NCBI GenBank assembly: GCA_026724425.1
Contig: JAIUCV010000575.1
Coordinates: 1 to 64,000, forward strand
Direction: 5' to 3'
Length of the DNA: 64,000 nt
Origin: Erythrophleum ivorense
Taxonomy: Eukaryota; Streptophyta; Magnoliopsida; Fabales; Fabaceae
Both the position numbers and the translations under genes were made by a program. Shown here in pieces: positions 49,401 through 62,507 of this stretch (its first letter is position 1; every line of letters starts with the position of its first letter). Under the pieces are notes generated by a model, which was given only the letters and a program-made list of their open reading frames with translations, was not told the DNA's origin and ran no database searches.

Positions 49401-52400
49401 TACATGTCTTTGTTGAATTAAGGTTTTTTGAGTCTCCTATAAAACGCATATTATCTTAGGGACCTGACTTTTTATAATTGAATTTGAATGAGATTACCGA
49501 GTGTTTTTGAGATTGTTCGTTGGTTCCATTTCCCATTCTACATCAAGTTGACTCTGTTGTGGGGATTGTTGGTCCCTTGTCAGGCCACTGAATGGGGGGC
49601 ACCCCTACCAAGAAATTGTTTTGTTAGATTGTTTGTAATGGTGCCTAAATTCTGAAGCACCCTTGCACTGCAGGTTTTAACTCTTGAATGGTCACCTCGG
49701 ATGGAAACTGTAAAATGCATTGGTCGTGCAGATCTTACACTTAATGGCTCTTTTGCAGACATGATTTTACTGCCTAGCCCTGGAGGAATGGGACTTAACA
49801 GTAAAGATGATCTTTTTGTTCTGACAAACCCTGGGCAGCTGCATTTTTACGATAACGATAGTCTCTCTGCTTTAATATCTCAGCAGAAGAGGACACCATC
49901 TGTATCTGCTCTGGAGTTTCCAGTGGTAATACCTACTGTTGATCCATCTATGACTGTTGCAAAGCTAATTAGGTTGCCCACTGGGTTTAATTCATCAAAA
50001 CTTCTGTCAGAGGTATTTTGTTTTTATGTGCTAGTATTTCATTATTGTCAAGCCTGGTAGCTGATCTGTGTTTAATTTTCTGTTCTTTTCTTTTTACTCT
50101 CCTGATATGATTTGTCCTAGGTAGCTGCAATATTGAGAACTGGCTCAACACCTGGTTCAGCTACTCGTTCAAAGTGGCCCATAACTGGGGGTGTTCCCAG
50201 GCAGTTGTCTACAGCTAAAAATACTGGGGTTGAGAGAGTTTATTTGGCAGGCTATTCTGATGGATCTGTCTGGATGTTTGATGCTACGCATCCAATCTTA
50301 TCATATATATGTTATATAGAGGGAGAGGTAAGAATTACACAACAATTTTGTTCTGGGAAAAAAAAAAGAATTTAGCATCATCCTTATGTTGTTACTCAAA
50401 TCAAATAGGGTCTCTCTTTGATTTTTTTTCACAAGTTTACTCTCTGTAGGTGCAGGGTATAAAAGTGGCTGGCTCAAGTGCACCAGTGACAAAATTGGAC
50501 TTCTGCTCTGTTTCCTTACAATTGGCTGTTGGCAATGAATGTGGTCTTGTCAGAAATCTTTCTTTACTGAATACTCTATTTGGGGCTATGTGATATTGTT
50601 TTATACTTAATTCCTTTGCTTTGATGATTTGTATAGGTTCGTGTTTACAACCTCAAAGGCCACTCTGATGGGACAAATTTCCATTTTGTCACAGAAATGA
50701 AATGTGAAGGTGATCTATAGATGTCTGTCATCATCAAGGAAGGCCGTCCTCTTCCTTTGAGTTTTCTTGAAAGTGTGAATTAGCTAGGCAATTGACATTG
50801 GCCTTTGCTTGACTTGACATTTGGGTATCTTGCATGCCCAAATATATGTGGGTGGGTTGGTGTGCAGGAAAAAAAAAATGATTAATTACATCACACGTAC
50901 ATAATTATGATTCATGAACTAGATGATGTCAGCTACTATGTTAACTTGGGAAAACTGAGACTTGATCTTATGCAACATGCTTGTTTTGCCTTATTTAAAG
51001 AATATTGGATTAATATCCTTTAGGATTCCAATTTAATTTTTAGCAGTGAACTGTGGTTAATTTAGGTTTTACATAGAAACATTACTTACTGATACAGTCT
51101 TTAGCTTCTGGACTTATATTGTTCAACTTCATTCACAGTCCACGACTTACCCCAAGGGAAAGGGCTTCAAGTTAGCATTGTTTTTAGTCTTCTTGGTTCC
51201 CCAGTACAGGCATTATCATTTGCAGACTCTGGAACCAAGCTTGCTGTTGGATTTTTTAGTGGTCACGTGGGTATCATCTGACAACTTTGTTAATTGACGT
51301 CTTTTTTGCTGCTTAGTTAGTAGTAGTTAGAACTGTCAGATCTTTTGATAAATCCTGGATCATTTGCCTTTCCAGGTTGCTGTCTGTGATATGACTTCAT
51401 TGTCAGTTTTGTTCTTAATTGATGGTGTTCCTTCCTCTAGCTCTCCAATTACTTCAATAGCTTGGAAAGATCAATCATTTATTCACAGTGCTGTGAATAG
51501 TCCAAAGCAATCAAATACAACTGCAGGCAACTCTCTGGAAGAAATAATATTTGTCATATCCCAGGATGGAAAGGTTAATGTAATTGGCGGTGGTACTGGT
51601 AAAGTGATCTCTAATTGGCCATTACACTTGAAGGAATCAACTGTAATTTCAATGTATGTTATAGGCAAGTACAAGTTTCGTCAGGAACACTGCTATGTAT
51701 TTTCACTTTTGTTGCAGTTAGCATCATATCATTGGAAAGTCTAAAAGATTTTTGTGCTCCAGATGATAGCCTTTCAACCCCTGAAGTATCAAATGACAAG
51801 CAGCTGGAGGAGTCCTTGAAGGATACTGTTAACACCAACGAGCCTCTGCCAGACAGTGATTCAACCAGTGTAAAGTTGTCAGAGGTTGAACTTTCTTCTA
51901 CAGAAACCACATGCTCAAGAGATGTATTATTGGATCCATTAGTTCTGCTCTGCTTTGAGAATTCATTGCGTTTGTTCTCTGCAAAATCAGTGATACAGGT
52001 CTTGTAGCTGTTAACCAAACACATATCTGTAATTCAGTCGTAAATCTTTAAGCAAGCTAATTTGATATTTATGATATATTCTTACAGGGAAATAAGAAAC
52101 CAACTTGTAAAGTGAAACTTTCTAAGCCTTGTTGTTGGACTACAACTTTAAAGAAAGACGACAAAATTTGTGGGCTGCTATCATTGCTTCAAACTGGAAC
52201 ATTTGAAATCAGGTGGAAGCACCATTTTTTATTTATTTATTTTCTAAAAGACAACTTTTAGGACGATTATAAAATTGATTTTGTTTACACTTGTCTTTGG
52301 ACAGGTCTTTACCAAACTTGGAATTGGTACAGGAAAGCTCCTTATTGTCAATTTTAAGGTGGAATTATAGAGTGAATATGGATAAAACCATGTGTTCTGA

Positions 52401-55187
52401 TGATAATGGAAATATTGTACTGGTATAGTATTGTTTAGAACTTTCAGACTGTCAGGGCTTTTTTTTTCTGAGTACATTAATGATTTAGTCTTTAAAAGAT
52501 GATTCTCTTCTCAATGTGGTCATTTAAAAATAAAATCTGTCAATTTAGTCTTTTTCCCCAATTAAAAAGGGCGCTATGAATGACAATCACTTGATAATGT
52601 GGCGCAAACGAGAACTCACATAGCCATCAATTGATGATATGGACTTCCCCAGATGTGTTACAATCCCAAAACAAAGCTGTTTTGGCTGCTTTCACAAAAG
52701 CCATCTAACCCTCCTGATGCCTTTTTGGTTTGTAAAAGTATCCAAAATGACGTTGCTTTAGGGGTATAAGACACCTGGACAAATCCTCATCATCAATTAA
52801 TAGCCATATGGTTCCCGTTGATCCTATATTATCAAGTTTTGTATGTGACTGTGACTTTGCTTAATAGATGCACCATTTTTATTGGGAGAAAATCTCTAAG
52901 GATTAAATTGAGACGCTTTATAATTAAAAGACCAAATTGATAGAAGTGATCTTTCAAGGACTAAATCATTCATTTACTCCTTTTTTTTTTTAACTATTTT
53001 AGATAAGATAGGGCATTTTAGTTTTCTGGTCAAATACATATTTACTCAGCTATCTCATGTTGACAACTTACAGGTAAACGGTTCTGAGTCTACCTTCATC
53101 TCATTACTGGCTGGTGAAAATGAATTCAGGTACCTTTGTTATTCTGTGATGAAGAGACAATAGTGTAGACCTCTGATTAAAAGCTAGAAGTAAGGAAGAG
53201 GAAATTGAATGAACAATACTTGTTTTGTAGGAGTCTGGAGCATTTGCCTTGTCTCCATGATAAAGTTCTTGCAGCTGCTGCAGATGCTGCCTTCAGATTC
53301 TCTTCAAATCAAAAGAAAAAGCAGGTTTGAGTGGGTCTGCTTTTTTCCTTTTTATTGGAAATATTTGCCTTTATCCTAATTCCTAAAGGTATTGTTACAA
53401 AATTCAAGTAGCTTATTTATGTTGGCTCAGAGCATTGCACCAGGGATTCTAGGTGGTATTGTCAAAGGATTTAAAGGAGGAAAAAATGCCCAAGCGGATT
53501 TTACTGCAATTCCAACCCACAATTTTGCACATTTGGAGGGCATGTTTTTGAAGCCCCCTTCGTTAGATTCACTTACTACTGTCACAGATAATGAAGAAGT
53601 GGAGCTTAATATAGGTTTCCCGCTAAATTGCCTCTGCATTATTTTCATTTGTCTTTCTAAAATACTTCAACACGTTAATAGTGTTAAAAAAGAAAAAGAA
53701 AGAAATCTCACTTGATCTGTTTTGGCAGATGACATTGAGATAGACGAACCCCTGGCTGAGGGTTCCACTTCATCAATTGATGTTAGAAATACACAGAAAG
53801 GTATGTCAATTTCATGCCTTATTTTTATGAATTTTAATAAGATCGATGACTGTTTTGCCCTTTTGCCTGCAGATAAGTTAACAGATAGGGATAAATTATT
53901 CCAAGGTGGGACTAATGATGATATAAGGCCGAGACTTAGAACGCCAGAAGAAATTAGAGCTACTTATAGAAAAACTGGGGTAATGAATAATGACATGCTG
54001 TCTAACCTTTCTCCCTTTTCGTACTTAATTGATTTCAACGAATTAAATATATTTCCTTTTTGTATAGGAGAAAATATATGTTTCATTTTATAACTAATTT
54101 CAGGATGTTTCTTCTGCTGCTGCCCAAGCAAGAAACAAGCTTATGGAGAGGCAGGAGAAATTGGAGGTAGTCTATCATGTCAACTTATATCGTTTTTAAA
54201 ATTGAGTTACATTTTAGAGCACTTTCTTTCTCAAAACAAACATAGAAAACAGGAATGAACAGAACATGATTATCTGAACTTCATTATGTTCTTGTTCTGG
54301 TCATGGCCATAAAAAAATTCAGTGTTCTTGTGCCGTAAGCCCCATTTATTCACCCGCAAAAAATCTAGTGATAATTTTGTTGTTGATATTGAGAGAAGTG
54401 TTCGTAAATATCGGAGTGAATTAATATTTTGGTTTTAAAAAATTACGTCTTTTTCAATTTGGTCTTCCAAATTTTGACTTTCTTATTTTTGTCCTCTGAA
54501 GTGCATTTCATCTTCAATAAAACCCTTTAAGCTATTGACAAAAGTCAAAAGAAATAGTTATGTGGCCTAACCAAGAGCTAATGTAGGTATTAAATGTATA
54601 GCTATGATTGAAACATGAAAAAACAAAAGCATCGGAACAGTGTGTTTTCAACACAATCGAGAAATTATGGTACTTATGCATATATATTTTAACGTTTCAA
54701 TCGTAGCTATGTATTTCAAGGGTTTGTGAGCTATCAATCAGGTCACGTAACCATTTCTGTTTTTTTTTTGTGTTAATTTTCTTAACATGAGAACTTTATT
54801 AAAGACCAAATATATTTTGATTGAGATAATTAGGTCAAAATTTGAAAGACAAAAATGAAAAAAAATAGAATGTATATTTCAAGGACCAAGATGCCAATTC
54901 ATTTTAATTATATTGTTGCTGGTACCTTGCCACGGGGACTTCAAAGCTTGCCATTTCTTTTGGGGAACTGCCTTTAAATTAAATATCTTCCATTCTTTAT
55001 GCACTCTATAGATTTCGGAAATTTGTACCTCAAATTAGTATTATCTTGTTTTAAAAATTTGCTGCTCTATTTAATTCAGAGAATCAGCCAACGCACTGCA
55101 GAGTTGCAAAGCGGAGCTGAGAACTTTGCATCATTGGCAAATGAACTTGTCAAGACAATGGAAAGGCGAAAATGGTGGCAAATATGA
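43429..55187 (+). CDS. Tomosyn/Lgl-like WD40 protein with C-terminal R-SNARE motif
   Basis: Twenty-four coding exons: 43429-43473, 43697-43827, 44530-44614, 45370-45423, 45953-46044, 46174-46277, 47780-47855, 48707-49163, 49674-50012, 50121-50327, 50450-50548, 50637-50709, 51139-51266, 51376-51664, 51718-51998, 52088-52212, 52305-52422, 53074-53129, 53231-53324, 53389-53614, 53729-53800, 53873-53979, 54104-54166 and 55080-55187; 1,142 residues, frame closed. Residues 1 to about 950 are diverged WD40 repeats forming the double propeller of the Lgl/tomosyn/Sro7 family (HYGIPSTASVLAFDP near the N terminus, EDGLFILWDVSEAQ, GYLDGDILFWNLS). Residues about 1085-1142 are a coiled R-SNARE-like segment (KLMERQEKLERISQRTAELQ) with the zero-layer Arg in MERQEKL and a WW near the end, but no transmembrane anchor. 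Relatives bind plasma-membrane syntaxins and modulate exocytosis. It resembles the Arabidopsis transducin-family tomosyns. Introns 7 and 14 use GC donors. Confidence 0.93.
52478..52970. mobile_element. Inverted-repeat element in tomosyn intron 17
   Basis: The left end reads AATGATTTAGTCTTTAAAAGAT. The reverse complement of the right end reads AATGATTTAGTCCTTGAAAGAT, and the match continues with gaps for about 60 bp. It has no coding content. This ATTTAGTCC end type is common in non-autonomous plant DNA transposons. Confidence 0.7.
54415..54905. mobile_element. Inverted-repeat element in tomosyn intron 23
   Basis: The left end reads GTGAATTAATATTTTGGTTTT and the reverse complement of the right end ATGAATTGGCATCTTGGTCC. 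Both go on to a TTTTTGTC(C/T)T block. The size (about 490 bp) and internal words are like those of the element in intron 17, so they may be related copies. Confidence 0.6.
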
Positions 55188-58100
55188 ACTTAGATTGTCT
55201 CCCCAAAGAAATGCATATATTTATTGTCCTGTACATTACGTAATTGAGGCTGTAAGCCACCCCTTCCCCCCTTTTTCTTATTTATATCATATTTCAGTGT
55301 TGGACTAACAAAAACAAAGATAAAGAAAAGTAGCACGTAATTTTGTGATATGAAATGGCAAATGAACAAGTTATTAGTGTTTTTGGAGATTTGAAATGTT
55401 AAAAGGAAAAGCGTTATTGCAAGTTACTAATTGTATAAATTAATTGGTAAAATACTGTTTCGTGGCATGTGAATTGTATCTTATCGTTTGTTTTGTTAGC
55501 AGTAAGGCTATGTTTAGTAGGCAAAAGAGTTTAATTTTGGAATGAGAGAGGGAGTGGGATTGATAAAGAAACATGTTTGGTATATTGCAAAATTACTTCT
55601 TTGGGTGAGCTGTCTTCAAAAAAGATAGGAGATTCAAATCCATCACTTTCTCGCAAGAGAGAGCTTTCCTAAGGGGAAGAGCGAAAATTGAGACCATCAT
55701 GCCCTTCTCAAAATAGATTTGCAAGCCCTATTGGTGAACGCTGGCAAAGAAGGTGCGTCGAATTTCACCGCTTCAGAAGGTTGATATAGTCATAGATTGT
55801 TGTCGGTAACATCCTTCAGCCATCGATAATTAGATCTCGCGTGAGAAAGGCAGCAAATCTTATGGCTATTGAAGGTTTTTGGCATCCACTGTACATTAAA
55901 GGAAGAGGTATGATTTCCTTCTTCCTTTTCCTCATTCCCCCACTCGTTACTAAGGACAACAGTTATGGTTAGTACCTGTGTTTATTCGATTTCGAATCGA
56001 ACTTCAAGGGCTAAGAGGAAGGATAATGGAACTTCAATGGGTAATGGGTCAGTTTCATTTTGCAACCAATACTACAATATAAGCATAGTAGTGAATGATT
56101 CATAATTATGCTTGTATAGTGCTCAATGATAAATAGGAAAAAAAATGAAAATTTTCTCTTTGTTAAAGCTAGATGTTGATTCTTTGATCTTAACATTTGT
56201 CTCTATTTATTGGATTTCATAACAATACAATGATATGTATATCATCAAGGGATATTTTAGTCTTTTAACTATTCTTTCATTCTATTTCTAATTCATTTTC
56301 ATCTAACCAAATACAAAATACCAAATTTATTCCTATCCTTCTAAATGTCATACCAATCATGATCATAGCTCATGAAACTCCTTTTCATTCTTAATTTATT
56401 TTCCTTTCTCATTCCATTAAAAACTCTCCTCCCTACCAAACAAAGCCTAAGTAGCCACATTAACTTTCTAATGGTTTTTGCACATGTCAGTCCCTTGACT
56501 CTTAGAATGCGCAAATAGCTTCAAAGTTTTGTTGCATTCTTAATTCTAGTCCCACCTAAATATCAAATTTCTAAACCCCTGAATGCACACAAGATCAAAA
56601 AATCCAAATTCTTCTTTAATTCATCATTCTTAATCCCCTTTGAGACTCACTCCTATTCTTTCCAATCCCTCATGTCTAACCACCAAGTCAAGGGCAAACT
56701 CTAAATCATAAGACCATCAAATAAAATGATTAAATGCTACCATGGACGTTGTAAGGATGTGACATCTTGAAAGGCTAGTAACCTTAGGAGGAGATTTTCA
56801 CTTGTTCTAAGATTTAGGTGGGCTTATATGACCATTGATGTTAAGATTTTTTTTTTCTTCCTTATTTGGGTGCTATGGCAAGTTTGGAACGCTTATGTCT
56901 TTATTGTTAGCAAACTAAGAAATACTTGCACTTGTTCTATTGGTGTTTAGAAAAAGTAATCATTTTTATTAATTTTGTATAATATCTGTTATGTCTTTGT
57001 CATCATTACATAATAATATCTTATTATTTTTTAAAAAAATAAGGGCAAATTGCTTTTTTTATTCCCTCTTTTAAAATAATTATCTTCCATTCTGCATACC
57101 AAGTGAACTTTCATACTTTGAATGGTTTCACATGAAAGGAAGGAAACTTTATTTTATATTTAAATATTTCTTTGTAGTACTTAAATTGATCATTGACCAA
57201 CTAGATCTAACTCAAAAAGAGACTAATTAATTGCTAGCAAACTAGGCAATTTAAACCAAAACCATGAGTAACACTTAGGTACACTTTTTTTATGCACAAC
57301 TTGGTTCTGTCTAGTAGCCAAACAAGTAGTTCAATGTGCAAAATAATGATTATGTTTATAACAAATTACTTTTCTATACAATCAGCTGACTTTACATTTT
57401 GTTTACATTTCTTTCTCCATCATTTCCTTTTAATACCAAGAGTTGACTAAATAGAATTTAATACATTATTCTCATCCAAAACATATGAATACTTAAAAAC
57501 AACATTTGAGAACTCCTTAACTTAACAAAACAAACAAACAGTATTTATCTTAGAAAGAAAAATAAATTAAAGAATTGCATTAAAGCTAACTAGATAAGAC
57601 ATGAAATTAGTCAAACCTACAAGAACAAGAACTGTAGAAGCCAGTGGGGTTAAAGCTATTTGGTAATAGTCATATTAGAAATATGATAAGGGCTTGTGTG
57701 ATTCACAAAATTGCCAACTAGAGAACGGAAAAGGAAATGCCTAAATGAATATAACTACTTTTATTGTATTTGATATGACATGAAAGGTTTAGTTGGAAAA
57801 AAAAAGGCAAGAAATGGAAAGCAAGGGTAGAAATAACTAAAATGCTGCTGACAAAAAAAAAATCTTCTCTACCACCTTTTTGTTCCAAAGCCAAGGAAAT
57901 AAAAGAAAAGTTAGAGACAAATCCAAAGCCCCCTACTTGTTAACAAAGGGAGATGGCCACCATCACGGATGGTGTTTTTTAGTGCTTGTTTGAAGGGTGC
58001 ATATCCAGCTACAACAATGGCATCGAGCGATGGCCTTACCACTTAAATTATGGCTATGCCTCCACAACCAATCACGCAAATTCTCCACAAACAAGTTGTT

Positions 58101-60831
58101 GATTTGTGGCAAGGTTTCCTATCTAATACAGAGATCATGGGGTGAAAGCAGTTTGGTCATGGCCGTCTTTTCTGTTCATTCCTTGCATGTTTCTTCTCTT
58201 GTTGCTATTACAAGAAGGCCTTTGTTGGGTTTTATAGATCTGCAAGAAAAGGAGGAAAATTATAAGGGTTTTGTTAATTAAGGTTCAAAAGTAATTTCTC
58301 TGTTTAGTATGATTTTCTGTTTTATAATTTCAGTCCAAGTTAGGTCTTAATTTGTTTGAATCTTTGCAATAACAAATAAAGTTGATCAATTTGTAAGGTT
58401 GTCGAGAGCTATTGCATGAATTTAAGCCAATTTAAGAGTCTTTGCATCTGACTATTTTGTTTCTTATAGTGATGCTAATTGAATTTCTTTCATTTCTATA
58501 CTGTATTCAATTTTCTTCATTCCACTTTGAGCTCATTGACGAACAAAGGCAACAGATTTCGAACTACAAGAAGGTCTTAACTAATTTAAAGAAGCTAAAT
58601 GATGTTTCTACCATTTGGCTCTAAACCCATTTGCTATAGTGAAAGTGCAAGACATTCACTTCCCTTTTGTTGATATTCTATGCAAGCAACCAACCAAACA
58701 GGTTTTGACAATGTATTCCCTTGCTCATTACATTCCCCACCCTTAGCCAAATGAGTTTAAAGATTTCGTTTGGTATACACGATAGGTTTTGGATGAAATG
58801 AGAATTAAAGATGAAATAAAGTTAAAAAGGAATTTTGCTATTTATAATCATGTTTGGTATAATATAAAAAAGAATAAAAATGCTTTTATATTTTTATGTT
58901 TGGTTAGATAGAAATAAAATAAAAACGAAATAAAAAAGGTTTTAAAAGATCAAAATATCCTTAATAATTTTTTATTTGCCAATAATCATAAAATATAATA
59001 AAATAATTATTTTAATTGCAAATATAATAAAATAATTATATTTAAATAGTAAAACTTATAAAATAATTATTTTAAATTTTAAAAAATCATTTTTAGTTAC
59101 CTATAATCAAAAAAATATTAAAAACTATACATTCTTAATTTTTTAAAATAAAAAAAGGTTTATACAAACCAATAATAGGGAACCACATAAAAAATATACT
59201 TTTAATTTTAATGTTAAAAAAATATAAACCAAATTGCTCATTTTAAAACAACAACTAATATCATATTAACAAAGCAATTAGTTGTAGAGATTATTTGTCG
59301 TACAACTTATAAATCAATACAAAAACTAAAATCAAGCCAAGGATGGGGAGAAAATGGACCAATCTAGTATATCAAAGTGATATCATGAAGATCCATTATA
59401 ATGAACTATTTAGAATTGACATGTACCATGTTATTGGTATTTTCTTATTGGTATTTTCACTTCATTGCTAACATATATAATTTTATTGGTACTCCTACTT
59501 CATTCCTCTCAGCCTATAATGGAAGATGTCTCATCATTAAAACATTCTCAAGTAGAGTGAGTTGGCTTTATAGAATCATTCTTCAACCTCACGCTTCCAG
59601 CAATGTAACTTGATGCAAAATTTCACATTCTTCATGCCAAACACGAAAAAACCATTAAGAAGTATTTAACTTTGTCTATGTAGCCATCTTTTGCTATGGT
59701 AGTTTTCAGCAATTCCAGTCCTTCCTTGTTCTTCTAAGCACTGAAAAGAGATGTTATTGTCAGTAAGTGACCAGCATCTAATCAAGGATCCAAGTTATAT
59801 GCATAAAGGGCACAAGGAGGTTGTAGCCATACAGACCTAGATCTTAGGAGCAAAGCCACCTTCATCCTAACATTTATTGCAATTACATATAGTTGACAAA
59901 CTGTAGCCAATTGTAAAAGAAAAGATAGTTGATAAACTGTAGCCCATCATATTGACCCTTAGAAATTGCAGAAACAAAATTCTCCTTCAATTAAACCCAA
60001 CCATAAATTCTCTGAATTTTCCTATCAATCAAAAAAACAATCAAATTCTAGAATTTACCTCTTCATTAATTCTTCAAGAAATTTTCATTGAATCAAGAGA
60101 GATGTGTGAAAGAGAGAGGAACTCATTGTAAAATTTTCCTTCAACACATGATCATAAACAAGAGAAAAGGGAAGAGGCTCCTTAGCTTCTAAGACCTTAA
60201 CCATCTTAAATCCTAGTGGTTAAATTAGTGAGAAAGAGGAAATGAAAAAGGACTAGATCTATGAAAAAATCAAAGACCATTAAAGGAAATTAATGAAGAA
60301 GAAGAGAGAACTCAAACCTAGTGGTGTACAATGTGAAAGACGATATCCACAATTTCTCATAACTCGAGCTTTTTCACCATAATCACACTGGATCTAGTAG
60401 ACAATGGCTAATGGAAGAGAACAAGATGAGCGATGATGGTTGAACCAACCGTGGGAGGTAGAGAAGGTAAATATTTCAGCCGCTACTGTAGTTGAACAGA
60501 GGAACAAGACATGGAGCAAGAGGATTGATTTTTCATAGGGTAATTTTGGCACATAATTATCTCTTCTATAATAAATAACTCTTTCCATCCGTTATATGAA
60601 GGACTAACCTCTCCCACAAATGCAGGATTATCAAGACCTATGGATTATTCAAGGTGGCATACCAAGCAGGACTCTTCCACTCCCACTCCCTCTCTCATTC
60701 CTTAATTGGCATCTCTTGCATATCAAACATGGTCTAAGAATTTTGCAATCATTACTATTGTGCATGTTTAAATTCTCTTGCATATTACAAGTGATGATTT
60801 AAACCAATTATACTAGAACAAACCAAACTTC
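55188..60831. other. Intergenic DNA downstream of the tomosyn-like gene
   Basis: 55188-55500 should hold the tomosyn 3' UTR. A Harbinger-like element fills 55506-56447. 57880-58300 is a little less AT-rich but gives only short frames with stops, and I recognise nothing. Around 58760 the words TTCGTTTGGTATACACG and GGATGAAATGAGAATTAAAG look like one end of another inverted-repeat element; no partner end was found. The remainder shows no gene. Confidence 0.5.
55506..56447. mobile_element. PIF/Harbinger-like (Tourist-type) non-autonomous element with TAA target duplication
   Basis: The left end is GGCTATGTTTAGTAGGCAAA. The reverse complement of the right end is GGCTTTGTTTGGTAGGGAGG, and both continue into a GGAATGAGA block. 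The trinucleotide TAA flanks both sides (55503-55505 and 56448-56450), the target-site length typical of this superfamily. The interior, about 940 bp, has no transposase frame. Confidence 0.75.
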
Positions 60832-60836
60832 TAAAC

Positions 60837-61090
60837 TGTTTGTTTCAAAGAAAGTAAGACAAAAGATAGATTTTACTAAATGAATTTTTGTTGTTGTTTA
60901 TTCTATTAAATTCTTACAGGATTAAATATACAAAAATATACATGTGACTAACAACTCAAAAAGGAAATAACTTAACTTAATCAACCTAAGATCAAAGGAT
61001 TAGACTAGAATTAAGGGTCAACCTAAACAATTAGGAAAGAATGTAAATAAGGAAAATAAATCACAATTATTATAAATCGATACATTAACA
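60837..61090 (-). repeat. 3' LTR (element orientation) of the right copia element
   Basis: Minus strand TGTTAATGTATCG at one end and GAAACAAACA at the other. It matches 62717-62972 across its whole length. Confidence 0.88.
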
Positions 61091-61100
61091 CCCTCTCTCA
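61091..61100 (-). other. Polypurine tract of the right copia element
   Basis: The minus strand reads TGAGAGAGGG directly before the 3' LTR, the expected position for the plus-strand primer. Confidence 0.7.
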
Positions 61101-61109
61101 AACTCAAGA

Positions 61110-61502
61110 TGGGGGAAAGGGAAATAGCTTGAGTTTGTCCACCAAAGTTCGAAATCGGCTTGAATCATGTAACTTGGTGAATAAGTTAGTAGGTTAGTTT
61201 AAAGTACTCGTAGAAAGTAAACAAAAAGCCCCACTAGTAACATGCTGTTGAATAAAATGACAATCTATCTCGATATATTTGGTGCACTTACGAAAAACAT
61301 CATTGTAAGCAATATGAAAAGCATTGGGTGGGTTAATCGGAGGAGGGAGGCATGTCAAACGCAGGATTAATAGGGGTGGCAACACCATCGAAAAGGGGCG
61401 TAACCTCAGAAGCACTAGGAAGCTCACCCGAAGACTCAATACTTGGGTCACTGATGCGGTAACTAAAATAGTAAGTGTATTAGAGGTACCAAAAAGAAAC
61501 AA
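61110..61502 (-). pseudogene. Copia RNase H C-terminal remnant
   Basis: Minus-strand frames give NAFHIAYNDVFRKCTKYIE, then IDCHFI, and, in a shifted frame, TNLFTKLHDSSRF. These match the end of the copia RNase H domain (the K-H-I-E-I-D-C-H-F and D-x-F-T-K landmarks). Frame breaks and stops make it non-functional. Confidence 0.75.
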
Positions 61503-61929
61503 TTCAAAAAGGGTCTCAAGATCAAGGTAGATGTGAAAGAATAAAATGTAACATCAATCTTGTCCATTGTGTTAAGGAAATCAAAGATGCAAGTGGAGTT
61601 AGCAAAAATATGCTTTAGAGATGAAAAAAACACACCCAAAAACCTTAAGAACTAGTCTAACTCAGTGAAGAATTAGATCAGAGAGCAGCAATTCAGATAG
61701 ATGAAGAAAACTAAACATTTGACTGGTAGCAATACTGTGGTGGTGTGTAGAGTGGCAGACAAGGCTAAAATTTGAACTGCAATGTCTCAAGAGATAGCTG
61801 GAGATAATGACATGGTGTGTGGTACTAAAAAGGACCTCTAAAATGGTCCTTTCTAAACAAGATTTCATTCCAGCAACAATTTGAAAATGGATAAAATAGA
61901 AGCAGAGCAGTGAGAGCGAAATGCAAAGC

Positions 61930-62190
61930 AACAACGCTGATGTGATGGAGAGTAAAGTGACTTGAATAGAACCAAAGCGCGACAACGAACAAAGCAAGCA
62001 GCGGCAAACGGAGAATAGAGTGACTTGAACTAAACCAAAGCATGGCGAAGAACAAAGCAAGCAACAGCAAATGGAAGGCTTCAAGTGCACGACGACAATG
62101 TGATCGAAACTCAAGCACGATAGCAAACGGAACTCAAGAACAGAGCAAGCAATGGCAAACAAAAGGTTTTCGGTGCACGACAACAAGGCG
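61930..62190. repeat. Minisatellite-like repeats inside the right copia element
   Basis: Variants of GAACAAAGCAAGCAxCxGCAAA recur about every 65-75 bp, with GAGTGACTTGAA(T/C) twice between them. The phrase GTGCACGAC(G/A)ACAA, then G(T/C)GATC(G/A), also occurs twice (near 62075 and 62173). The open minus-strand frame over this area is a by-product of the repeats. Confidence 0.65.
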
Positions 62191-62507
62191 ATCAGAACTT
62201 AAGTAAGGCAATTAGGTTGATGATGAACAGAAGCAAGTACTATAACAAGAATAGAATTGTAAGGTTAGGAATGAAGATTGTCTAATCGAAGTGATTCTCA
62301 AATATATGAATTATCGCATATTTGAGTGATTTTCATGGCCATTGAAGTTGCCATGCACTTTTATGTGCCATGAAATTTCGCAGGGGACATCAGAAAATGG
62401 TAAGGAAGGCGGTGGTCCAACACGTGTATAGAACAAAGGTCACCAAGATCATGGATCTGCGTCAAACAGAAGCTGGAATAGTGGAGAAAATCTTTTGTCA
62501 TAGAGGA

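Noticed and set aside
57997..58281. Plus-strand ORF of 94 codons
   Set aside because: It opens with a non-ATG codon, the surrounding frames have stops, and I recognise no family; left as intergenic.
61662..62186. A 174-codon minus-strand ORF
   Set aside because: It lies over the minisatellite-like array inside the deleted copia element, is a low-complexity Leu/Ser/Cys frame, and matches no copia domain.
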